17,361 bases of DNA, from NCBI GenBank assembly GCA_030040475.1, contig JASHTQ010000295.1, positions 1 through 17,361 of the forward strand, given 5' to 3'. Below the pieces are notes generated by a model, which saw only the letters and a program-made list of their open reading frames with translations, made no database searches and was not told the DNA's origin. Of the stretch, positions 8,285 through 14,996 are shown piece after piece; position 1 is the first letter of the stretch; each line of letters opens with the position of its first letter. Position numbers and translations under genes: made by a program. This DNA comes from Streptosporangiaceae bacterium. Its GTDB lineage: Bacteria; Actinomycetota; Actinomycetes; Streptosporangiales; Streptosporangiaceae.

Positions 8285-9053
8285 CCCCCGGCCGCTGCCC
8301 GGCGGCACCGCCAACCGCGGCCTGATCGTCCGGGCCGGCGATACCGTGCGCAGGCCGATCGCGCCCTGCTGGCCCGCCACCCACGCCCTTCTTGCCCACC
8401 TGTCGAAGGCCGGCTTCGACGGCTCCCCCCGGGTCCTGGCGGCCGGGTCCGCCACCGAGACCCTGACCTACATCGACGGGCAGGCCGCCGTCCCGCCGCT
8501 GGCCGAGGACACGCTCACCGACGCCGCGCTGGTCAGCGTGGCCGACCTGCTGCGCCGCTACCACGTCGCCGTGGCCTCCTTCGACCCCGCCGGGTACCGG
8601 TGGCCGCGGCCGATCCCGGCCCGGTTCCGTACCGGCCTGGTCAGCCACAACGATGCCCACCCGGCCAACATGGTCTTCCGCGGCGGCCGGGCCGTCGCGC
8701 TCATCGACTTCGACTGGGCCGGGCCCGGCAGCGCGATCTGGGACTTCGCCGCGGCCGCGCGCTACTGGGCGCCGCTGCTCGACGACCGGGACGTCACCGA
8801 CAGCCGGCGAGGCCGGGTCCTGGAAAGGTTCCGGATCCTCCTGCACGCCGGCGAGCTGTCCCGGGCGGAGCGGCGCGACGTGGCCGAGGCCATCGTGGCC
8901 AACCACGACTGGACCTACGCCATCGTCACCGAGGCCGCCGCCGTCGGCCACCAGGCGTTCGCCGACCACTGGCGCATGGTGGCCGCCTCGGCCACCCGGG
9001 CCCGCCGCTGGTGTCAGCAGCACCGGCGTGACCTGCTGTCCGCGGCGCGCTGA
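8211..9053 (+). CDS. APH/choline-kinase-type phosphotransferase
   Basis: A 280-residue small-molecule kinase-like protein. The catalytic loop HNDAHPANM (His146, Asp148, Asn153) and metal-binding LIDFDWAGPGSAIWDFA (Asp166, Asp168) are those of the aminoglycoside phosphotransferase/choline kinase fold. The N-lobe is short, with VRAGDTVRRP in place of an obvious ATP-binding Lys motif, as in many actinobacterial members simply called phosphotransferases. It overlaps the regulator gene by 74 bases if ATG 8211 is used, or 32 bases if GTG 8253 is used, so the two are very likely co-transcribed. Substrate unknown. In this setting it could phosphorylate a sugar or ketose, but the fold does not prove that, and antibiotic modification is equally possible. 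Confidence 0.85.
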   Translation: MAWSRTLVSPEPCSVLTPPHPTSVSPRPLPGGTANRGLIVRAGDTVRRPIAPCWPATHALLAHLSKAGFDGSPRVLAAGSATETLTYIDGQAAVPPLAEDTLTDAALVSVADLLRRYHVAVASFDPAGYRWPRPIPARFRTGLVSHNDAHPANMVFRGGRAVALIDFDWAGPGSAIWDFAAAARYWAPLLDDRDVTDSRRGRVLERFRILLHAGELSRAERRDVAEAIVANHDWTYAIVTEAAAVGHQAFADHWRMVAASATRARRWCQQHRRDLLSAAR

Positions 9054-9071
9054 CCGTCTCCCGCATCCCCG

Positions 9072-9155
9072 GTGCCGGTCCCGGCCGCGACCGTGCCCGT
9101 GCCGGCCGCGACCGTGCAGGTAGTGGGTGCGACCGTGCAGGTAGTGGGTGCGGCA
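9072..9155. repeat. Four tandem 21-base repeats
   Basis: Units begin at 9072, 9093, 9114 and 9135, each starting GTGC. Units 1 and 2 are near-identical (GTGCCsGTsCCGGCCGCGACC), and units 3 and 4 are near-identical to each other (GTGCAGGTAGTGGGTGCGrC). They lie in the gap between two convergent genes. The 21-base period is divisible by three, so a decayed repetitive coding end is possible, but no gene is supported. Confidence 0.8.
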
Positions 9156-9160
9156 TTCAG

Positions 9161-9174
9161 TACCGGGAACGGTA
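9161..9174. terminator. Small hairpin between convergent genes
   Basis: TACCG-GGAA-CGGTA forms a five-base stem with a four-base loop, 23 bases past the SDR stop and about 107 bases past the phosphotransferase stop. It could terminate either strand, but there is no T run and the stem is short. Confidence 0.3.
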
Positions 9175-9197
9175 TGCGGTGCCACACCGACTACCTG

Positions 9198-9962
9198 TCA
9201 GAAGGCGGTCAGGCCGCCGTCTACTACCAGGGTGGTTCCCGTGATGTAGCCGGCAGCGGGGCTGGCGAGGAAGACGACGGCGGCCGCGAGCTCGTCCGGA
9301 TCGCCTGGCCGGCCGGCGGGCACGCGCGGCAGCTGGCTGTCGACGTACCCGTCGGGAAACTGGTCGGTCATCTCCGACGGGAAGTAGCCGGGCGCGACGG
9401 CGGTGACGCGAATGCCCTTGCGCCCGGTCCACTGCACGGCGAGGTCGCGCGTCAGCCCGATCAGGCCGGCCTTGCTGGCGGAGTAGGCCGCCTGCGGGAG
9501 CCCGCCGCTGGCGAGCGCGGCGACGCTGGTGATGTTGATGATCGCGCTGCCGGGCTGCATGACGCGGCCGCAGGCCTGAGCCATCCAGTAGCAGCCGTTC
9601 AGGTTGATGTCGATGACCTCGCGGAACTGCGCGGGCGTCTCGCGCGAGGCAGGGACGGCCGTCCCCTTCCCCGCGTTGTTGACCAGGATGTCGACCTGCC
9701 CGAACTCCCTGACCGCCGCCTCGACGACGGCCGCGGCGTTCTCCGGCAGCGCCACGTCGGCGGCGACCGTGATCGCGCGCCGGCCGGCCTGCTCGACGAT
9801 CGCGCGCGTCGCCTCGAGGCGCTGCACCCGGCGCGCCGCGAGCACGAGGTCTGCCCCCGCCTCGGCAAGCGCCCTAGCGAACGCGACGCCGAGGCCCGAG
9901 GAGGCCCCGGTCACGATCGCGACCTTGCCGTCGAGGCGGAAACGGTCAAGCACGGTGGTCAT
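9198..9962 (-). CDS. SDR-family NAD(P)-dependent oxidoreductase
   Basis: A 254-residue classical short-chain dehydrogenase. It shows the cofactor motif TGASSGLG (18-25), NNAG (95-98), the structural Asn120, and the catalytic Ser146, Tyr160 and Lys164 (YSASK); the C-terminus TGTTLVVDGG is also typical. The Ala-Arg-Arg after strand 2 (LAARR, 42-45) suggests NADP preference. ATG 9962 has AGGAG five bases upstream. The gene lies 12 bases downstream of the crotonase gene, so the two form an operon and may act in sequence on an acyl-CoA or hydroxyacyl substrate. FabG-like, hydroxyacyl-CoA or sugar dehydrogenase activity cannot be separated by sequence alone. Confidence 0.93.
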   Translation of the reverse strand: MTTVLDRFRLDGKVAIVTGASSGLGVAFARALAEAGADLVLAARRVQRLEATRAIVEQAGRRAITVAADVALPENAAAVVEAAVREFGQVDILVNNAGKGTAVPASRETPAQFREVIDINLNGCYWMAQACGRVMQPGSAIINITSVAALASGGLPQAAYSASKAGLIGLTRDLAVQWTGRKGIRVTAVAPGYFPSEMTDQFPDGYVDSQLPRVPAGRPGDPDELAAAVVFLASPAAGYITGTTLVVDGGLTAF

Positions 9963-9974
9963 GTCGGCTCCTGC

Positions 9975-10796
9975 TCATCGGCCGGTGAACCTTGCCTCGC
10001 GCCGCTCGACGAACGACATCAGGCCCTCGCGGCCGTCCGCGGTATCGAACAGGGCGGCCATGTCGGAGTCTAGGCGCGCGAACGCCGCGGCCTCCCCCTC
10101 GATCCGCGCGCGGTGCGCCGACGCCAGGATCGTCTGCACGCCGAGCGGCGCCGACTTCTCGGCGATCATCTCGGCGAGCTCGATCGCCCGGTCGAGCTGG
10201 CGGCCGGGTTCGACGACCTCCTGGACCAGTCCGATCCGGTGCGCCTCGGCGGCGCCGAACTCCTCCCCGGTCAGCAGCCACCGCATCGCATTTCCCCAGC
10301 CGCTGTCGCGCGGCAGCCGGATCGTCGCTCCGCCGAACGGGTAGATCCCGCGCCTGACCTCGAGCTGCGCGAAGCGGGCGTCGGCGGCGGCTATCCGGAT
10401 GTCGGCCGCGAGCAGCAGCTCGATCGCCAGCGTCATCACCCAGCCCTGGACCGCCGCGACGAGCGGTTTCGTCCAGACGTTGTCCTTGCGCCACGGGTCG
10501 CGCCGCCCGGCACCGCGGAACGCCTCGTCGAGGCGCCCGTCCCGGACAAGCGGTCCCACCTCGGCCAGGTCGAGCCCGCCGGTGAAGTGGCCGCCGTGAC
10601 CGAAGAGCACCCCGCAGCGGATGTCGTCGTCGTTTTCGAGCTCGTAGTACGCCGCGGCGAGCTGGTCGATCATCGCCAGGTTGAACGCGTTGCGCTTCTC
10701 GGGCCGGTTGAGCCCCATCAGGAGCACATGACCGCGTCGCTCGACGGTGACGGCGTCGCCGCGGGCGGCTCCAGGTGGGGCACTGCTCTGGCTCAA
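9975..10796 (-). CDS. Crotonase/enoyl-CoA hydratase family protein
   Basis: A 273-residue crotonase-fold protein. The first oxyanion-hole segment is GHFTGGLDL (about 69-77). The second segment reads GWVMTLAIELLLAADIRIA, where the usual Gly-Gly-Gly run is replaced by Thr-Leu-Ala. The two Glu positions that act in hydratases are kept (Glu126, and Glu146 in FAQLEVRRGIYPFGGATIRL). This subgroup is common in actinomycetes and is usually left as crotonase/enoyl-CoA hydratase family. The start is TTG 10796 with AAGGAG five bases upstream; no ATG or GTG is close. Its acyl-CoA substrate is unknown; hydratase, isomerase or hydrolase activity are all possible in the family. Confidence 0.9.
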   Translation of the reverse strand: MSQSSAPPGAARGDAVTVERRGHVLLMGLNRPEKRNAFNLAMIDQLAAAYYELENDDDIRCGVLFGHGGHFTGGLDLAEVGPLVRDGRLDEAFRGAGRRDPWRKDNVWTKPLVAAVQGWVMTLAIELLLAADIRIAAADARFAQLEVRRGIYPFGGATIRLPRDSGWGNAMRWLLTGEEFGAAEAHRIGLVQEVVEPGRQLDRAIELAEMIAEKSAPLGVQTILASAHRARIEGEAAAFARLDSDMAALFDTADGREGLMSFVERREARFTGR

Positions 10797-10842
10797 CGGC
10801 TCTCCTTCGTGTCAATGCGGCAGCCGATCGTGGTCGTGGTTG

Positions 10843-11003
10843 CTAGGCCTGGCGCTTCTTGACGGCCTCGCGCGCACAGTGCCACACGACGCGCGGGTTG
10901 TCGCGGTCGGGGGTGCAGCTCCAGCGCGGGTAACGGCCAAGGCTGCGGCGAGGAAGCAGTCGGCGACGGCCTGGGTTTCGCCTCGGTCGACGTGCCACCG
11001 CAC
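10843..11003 (-). pseudogene. Small frameshifted gene, unknown product
   Basis: On the minus strand, one frame from GTG 11003 gives RWHVDRGETQAVADCFLAAA with strongly coding-like codons (third positions almost all G/C). The signal then moves to another frame at about 10941-10943 and continues LGRYPRWSCTPDRDNP and VVWHCAREAVKKRQA, ending at TAG 10845-10843. Joining the two by restoring one base gives a small Cys/Trp-containing protein of about 54 residues, or longer, since the first frame is open upstream. I do not recognise the family. It ends 46 bases before the crotonase start on the same strand, so it may once have led that operon. A sequencing error is as possible as real decay. Confidence 0.45.
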
Positions 11004-11080
11004 CGGCCCACACCCCGGATTCGCACCATAACCCGCGATCCGCTCCGGTTCTTCACCCGGATCAGGTGACAGAGCGGGGC

Positions 11081-11115
11081 CCCGGGCACCGTGGGGGGGA
11101 GACGGTGCTGCCGGG
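11081..11115. repeat. Strong GC-rich stem-loop upstream of the kinase gene
   Basis: CCCGGGCACCGT (11081-11092) pairs with ACGGTGC-(TG)-CCGGG (11102-11115) around a G-rich loop, giving 12 pairs with a two-base bulge. There is no T run on either side. It could be a terminator, an mRNA leader element of the kinase gene 145 bases downstream, or simply a by-product of high GC. Confidence 0.5.
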
Positions 11116-11242
11116 ACCCCACACCTGGCCGGCTCGCTGCCTGCCCGCCGGGGGCACGCATGGCCGGGCGTCTATCAACAGCATGCCCGGTCGAAGCGCG
11201 TTTCAAAGGGAAATCGCCTATTGTGGCGCACGAGTAACCGCC

Positions 11243-11263
11243 GGAGGCAAAATGGCCGAGTGA
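11243..11263 (+). promoter_or_regulatory. Ribosome site with a three-codon mini-frame coupled to the kinase start
   Basis: GGAGG (11243-11247) is four bases before ATG 11252, which opens a frame of only Met-Ala-Glu and stops at TGA 11261-11263. That stop overlaps GTG 11260 (GTGA), the likely kinase start, which is 12 bases from GGAGG. Re-initiation after the mini-frame would give translational coupling; a plain long-spaced start is the alternative. Confidence 0.4.
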
Positions 11264-13131
11264 CATCCGCTTGGTCCACCATGCCGGAAATGCTTGCCCT
11301 GCGCGACACGGATCCGCGCGAAGTGGGCGCGTACCGGCTGCTCGGCCGCCTCGGGGAAGGCGGTCAGGGCGTGGTGTACCTGGCGGAGGGCCCTACCGGA
11401 GACCCGGCGGCTGTCAAGCTTCTGCCGCCGACCACGGACCCGCAGGTTCGCAGCCGCTTCCTGAAGGAGGTCGCCGCCGCGCAGCGGGTCGCCCGTTTCT
11501 GCACCGCGCAGGTCCTCGATGCGGGGATCTTCGAACGGCGGCCGTTCATCGTCAGCGAGTACGTCAACGGGCCATCGCTGGTGGAGGTCGTCGAGCAGGA
11601 CGGGTCCCGCGGCGGCGCCGCACTCGAGCGCATCGCGGTCGCGACGCTGACCGCGCTGGGCGCGGTGCACGCCGCCGGGATGGTGCATCGCGACTTCAAG
11701 CCCGGCAACGTCCTGCTCGGTCCCGACGGGCCGGTGGTGATCGACTTCGGGCTGGCTGTCGTTCCCGGGATGACCACCACGGGCCTTTCCGGGCAGGCCA
11801 CCGTGGGAACTCCGGCGTTCATGGCGCCCGAGCAACTGGCCGGGACCCGGGTGACCGCGGCGGCCGACATGTGGTCGTGGGCCGTGACGATGGTGTTCGC
11901 GGGCACCGGCGAGCTGCCGTTCAAGGGCGAGTCGCTGACCGCCACGGCCTTCGCCATCCTTCATTCCGAGCCGAAGATGGGCAGGCTTCCCGAACCGCTG
12001 GGCTGGCTGGTCTACCGCTGCCTCGCCAAGGACCCGGCCGCCAGGCCGTCGGCCCGCGGCGTCCTCGGCGAGCTTGTGGCCGCCGGAGCGCGGCTCGTGG
12101 GACCGATGCCGCCGGTGGCCTCCGCTCCGGCCACGGATCAGGAGACATCCAGCTCACCACGTGGCCCTGCCGCACTGCCTGAGGCGTCGCAGGGCAACGG
12201 CACGGGCCTGATCGCCGGGCGGCCGGCCTCCGGGTCCCGGTCGGCGCGGCACGGCAGCCGTTCCATCTGGCGGCGCCGGCGGGCGCCCGTGCTGCTGGCC
12301 GCGGCCCTGCTTGTTGCCAGCCTCGGCGTGCTGGCGGTCAATCTTCCCGGCCACCGCCCGGCGTCTGAGCGGCTGACGGGCAACCATACGCCGATCGATT
12401 CCGAACTTGCCGCCGAGACCGAGGCCAGGGCGCAGGCCATCAACTGGATCATGGCGCAGGTCGACAGGGCCGCAATCGTGTCGTGCGATCCCCAGGTATG
12501 CCAGGACCTGGCCAGCAGGGGCTTCCCTGGCCTGTTGACGCTCGGGCCCATGTCGACAGATCCCCTCGGCTCTGACCTGGTAGTGGACACGGCCACCATC
12601 CGAGCCCAGTTCGGCCGCAGGCTGATCTCCGTCTACGCCCCGGTCACCATCGCGAGCTTCGGCTCGGGGAACGCCAAGATCGACATCCAGCTGGTCTTCG
12701 ACGGCGGCACCGCGAAGTACCGCAAGGTCGAGCAGGTGGCGCTGCGCGCCAGGAAGACCGCCGGTGCCGAGCTGCTCGGCAACAGCCAGATCAAGATCTC
12801 GGCTACCGCCGCGGCGCAACTTCGCGGCGGAGCTGTCGATCCGCTGCTGCCGCTGCTCCTCGCCGCCCTGGCCGCCATCCACCCCGTGCAGGTCGTGGAC
12901 TTCGTCGGCCAGTCGCCCGGCGGCGGACCTGGCAGCCTGGTGCGGTCGGTGGACCTGGCCACGGCGGACGGGGCGGCGCACATGACGCGTACTGCATACC
13001 TTGCCTGGATGGAAGCCTTCATCGGCGCGCAGACGGCTCAATACAGCCCCGGATGGGTGCAGCAGGTCAGGCTGCCCAGCGGCCAGGTCGTGCTGAGGGT
13101 CACCTACGGCGCGCCGAGCCCGCTGAGCTAG
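11260..13131 (+). CDS. Transmembrane Ser/Thr protein kinase (Hanks type) with extracellular domain
   Basis: A 623-residue membrane-anchored kinase. The N-terminal catalytic domain shows the Gly loop GEGGQGVV (32-39), ATP-binding Lys53 (AVKLL), the helix C Glu70, HRDFKPGN (143-150; Asp145 catalytic), DFG (162-164) and APE (189-191). A Pro/Ser-rich linker and RRRR lead into one membrane helix (about 343-361, VLLAAALLVASLGVLAV). The extracellular part (about 364-623) has no PASTA repeats. It carries a CDPQVC pair (Cys409, Cys414) and blocks such as DPLGSDLVVDTATIRAQFG that I recall from other actinobacterial membrane proteins of unknown function. GTG 11260 is chosen; ATG 11281 is possible and loses only seven residues. 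The signal and targets are unknown. Confidence 0.92.
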   Translation: MTSAWSTMPEMLALRDTDPREVGAYRLLGRLGEGGQGVVYLAEGPTGDPAAVKLLPPTTDPQVRSRFLKEVAAAQRVARFCTAQVLDAGIFERRPFIVSEYVNGPSLVEVVEQDGSRGGAALERIAVATLTALGAVHAAGMVHRDFKPGNVLLGPDGPVVIDFGLAVVPGMTTTGLSGQATVGTPAFMAPEQLAGTRVTAAADMWSWAVTMVFAGTGELPFKGESLTATAFAILHSEPKMGRLPEPLGWLVYRCLAKDPAARPSARGVLGELVAAGARLVGPMPPVASAPATDQETSSSPRGPAALPEASQGNGTGLIAGRPASGSRSARHGSRSIWRRRRAPVLLAAALLVASLGVLAVNLPGHRPASERLTGNHTPIDSELAAETEARAQAINWIMAQVDRAAIVSCDPQVCQDLASRGFPGLLTLGPMSTDPLGSDLVVDTATIRAQFGRRLISVYAPVTIASFGSGNAKIDIQLVFDGGTAKYRKVEQVALRARKTAGAELLGNSQIKISATAAAQLRGGAVDPLLPLLLAALAAIHPVQVVDFVGQSPGGGPGSLVRSVDLATADGAAHMTRTAYLAWMEAFIGAQTAQYSPGWVQQVRLPSGQVVLRVTYGAPSPLS

Positions 13132-13454
13132 CTCCGGCGCCGGCTCCGGCCGAACCCGGCGGACGCCCGCTGCCTGGCCGGTGCGCCTCGCGCTCCCCTC
13201 CTACCTTGCGCGAGGACGCCACCGGCCTGCAGCTGGTACGTCTAGGAAGAAACAAGAAACTTTCTCACGTATTAGGCACCTTAGAGCAGCATGAGTAGGA
13301 AGTAAAGGGCATCAACACGGTGAACCGGGAAGAGAGGCGCAGACCTGCGCCGTTAACCGCCGGTAGAGGGGCTAGAATCTTCTATCTTCTTCGGACAGGG
13401 ATGGTCATGTGGCCGGTGGCGGGACTAGCATCGGCTCACGGGAAGGACGGTCAC
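13132..13454 (+). other. Intergenic region upstream of the HTH gene, partly A/T-rich
   Basis: No gene is supported here. The part from about 13243 to 13320 is unusually A/T-rich for the window and holds a tandem AAGAAAC-AAGAAAC. TAGAAT at 13372-13377 is a good -10 candidate, with CCGTTA 17 bases upstream as a weak -35. A 16-base near-repeat, GGTCATGTGGCCGGTG (13403-13418) and GGTCACATGGCCGGTG (13449-13464), places a second start-like motif 46 bases before the real HTH start. Confidence 0.45.
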
Positions 13455-13853
13455 ATGGCCGGTGAAGACTGGCGGCGGCTCGCCGATTACGTCGTCGCAC
13501 GCCGGGTTGAGCTCGGCATGCGAGACAGGCGGGCCCTGGCCGAGGCGACCGGGGTGACCGAGCGGACGCTGGGAAAGCTCGAGAACGGCCAGCATGTTTC
13601 CCCCAGCACCCTGGGGATGGTCGAGAACCGGCTCGGCTGGGCGCCGGGCTCGTGCCGGCGGGTACTGGCCGGCGGGGAACCCAAGGTGGGGTCGCCAGAC
13701 CTCGGGACTGCCGAGTACGAGGACCCGACGCTGTGGCACATCGCGAGCACGCCGGGGCTGCCGCCCGACGTCGTCCGCGGCCTGGTCGCCCTCGCCAGGA
13801 ACTGGCGGCAGGGCGAGGAAGGCACGGACGAGCAGGCGCAGCGGCGCAGTTGA
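13455..13853 (+). CDS. Small XRE-type helix-turn-helix protein
   Basis: A 132-residue putative DNA-binding protein. Residues 5-62 form an XRE/Cro-type domain, with the recognition region RRALAEATGVTERTLGKLEN at 25-44. A short acidic tail follows (TAEYEDPTLWHIASTPGLPPDVVRGLVALARNWRQGEE). The tail's Trp-rich end may be an interaction or dimerisation segment. ATG 13455 is preceded by GGAAGGA at a suitable distance. The reading frame is open for 45 more codons upstream, but that part lacks domain features and a ribosome site. The gene lies between the kinase and the GAF-protease pair on the same strand, with about 350 bases before the next gene. Its targets are unknown. Confidence 0.82.
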   Translation: MAGEDWRRLADYVVARRVELGMRDRRALAEATGVTERTLGKLENGQHVSPSTLGMVENRLGWAPGSCRRVLAGGEPKVGSPDLGTAEYEDPTLWHIASTPGLPPDVVRGLVALARNWRQGEEGTDEQAQRRS

Positions 13854-14205
13854 CCGCGGCCCGGCCGGACCTGGTGACGGACCCGACCGCGACACCCTTA
13901 CATCGTGGCGGTTATCACCGCTACAGGCTTACATCGTTGCGGCCGGGCCTGGTGACCGAGTGACCGCAGAGGCTGCGGGGGCTGCAGGGTCGGCGGGCGC
14001 GGCCGGATCGCCGTGGCCGGGCACCGGATCACATCCAGGACCCGCGGCGCGCCGCAACCGCACGTTACTTTGGACGCTCACGTTGACGTTCCGATTGGAC
14101 CGGATTGACTGCGATAATGCGCTGGGCGTGTGCACAGCGGCGGGTGATACGGGGAGGGCAGCCTGTCTCTTCCAGAAGCGGCCGGTTCCTGCGGGGCTGG
14201 ATTCC
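13854..14205 (+). other. Control region before the GAF gene, with direct repeats and an extended -10
   Basis: No separate gene is supported. CTTACATCGT occurs at 13897-13906 and again at 13928-13937; between them GCGGT-TATC-ACCGC (13908-13921) forms a perfect five-base stem. Downstream, TGCGATAAT (14110-14118) is a good extended -10 with a weak -35 (TTCCGA) 18 bases upstream. Transcription would start near 14125, so the in-frame GTG at 14128 could be read as a nearly leaderless start, adding 26 residues to the GAF protein. Confidence 0.45.
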
Positions 14206-14952
14206 ATGAGCCCAGATGAACTGCTAGCCGAAATCGGCGAGCTGGCCAGCTCGCTCGGGCCCGCGGTGCGGCCGGCCGGGACCGAGGAGCTGCTGAGGTC
14301 GCTCACCGAGACGGCGCGGCGGCTGTTCGGCGCGGCGGCATGCTCGCTGGCCCTGCTGACCGACGATGACTCCGAACTGCTGTACACGGTGGCCGCGGGC
14401 GAGGGTGCGAAGGACGTCACCGGGATGCGGATCCCGGCCAGCCAGGGCATCGCGGGCTGGGTCGTGCAGTCCGGCCAGCCGATCGCCATCAGCAACGTGG
14501 GCAGCGACCCGCGATTCTCCCGGCAGGTCGCCGAGCAGACCGGATACGTGCCGCAGGCCATCCTCGCGGTGCCGGTCCAGGCAGGCCACCGGATGCTCGG
14601 CGTCATCAGCCTGCTCGACCGTGACGTGCGCAGGCCAGGCGCCGAGCAGGACATGGCCCTCCTGTCGCTGTTCGCCGATCAGGCCGCGCTGGCACTGGCC
14701 AGCGTGGAGGCGTTCAGCGCGCTGGGGCGGGTACTGCTGACCGCGCTGGCCGCGGCCGCGGGCGGCGATGACCTCACCGATGCGCTGCGCCAGGCCGCCG
14801 ACAGGCTGCCGCCCGCCGACGCCGACCTGGTGGCGCTTGCCGCGTCGTTCTCCGCCCTCGCCCGCCGCGGCGCGGCGGAGCGCCGGCTCGCTCTGGCGGT
14901 CCTGCGGGATGTCGGCGACTACGCGGCAAGGCGGTCGTCACGGTCCCGCTAA
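14206..14952 (+). CDS. GAF-domain sensor protein
   Basis: A 248-residue soluble protein. Residues about 25-168 are a GAF domain (SLTETARRLFGAAACSLALL, the IPASQGIAGWVVQSGQPIAI core, AVPVQAGHRMLGVISLLDR, LSLFADQAALAL). The segment 170-240 is helical and may transmit the signal. GAF domains bind cyclic nucleotides, haem or small ligands; no specific ligand residues can be assigned. ATG 14206 is used; GTG 14128 is possible. The last eight residues (ARRSSRSR) have weaker codon bias than the overlapping frame of the protease downstream. Together with the missing start codon of that gene, this suggests the two once formed, or still form, one polypeptide. Confidence 0.82.
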   Translation: MSPDELLAEIGELASSLGPAVRPAGTEELLRSLTETARRLFGAAACSLALLTDDDSELLYTVAAGEGAKDVTGMRIPASQGIAGWVVQSGQPIAISNVGSDPRFSRQVAEQTGYVPQAILAVPVQAGHRMLGVISLLDRDVRRPGAEQDMALLSLFADQAALALASVEAFSALGRVLLTALAAAAGGDDLTDALRQAADRLPPADADLVALAASFSALARRGAAERRLALAVLRDVGDYAARRSSRSR

Positions 14953-14996
14953 GGCCGGCCTGGAGCGACGCCTTCGCCCCGGGCAAGCTGCGGCCG

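Noticed and set aside
11000..11060. A tRNA-like T-arm (GGTTATGGTGCGAATCC on the minus strand)
   Set aside because: No matching acceptor, D or anticodon arms could be found around it.
10793..11266. A 157-codon minus-strand open frame upstream of the crotonase gene
   Set aside because: Codon bias follows two other frames here, described as a frameshifted small gene; this frame has no motif.
13135..13144. CCGGCGCCGG palindrome just after the kinase stop as a terminator
   Set aside because: It is short, has no loop or T run, and is of a kind expected by chance at this GC content.
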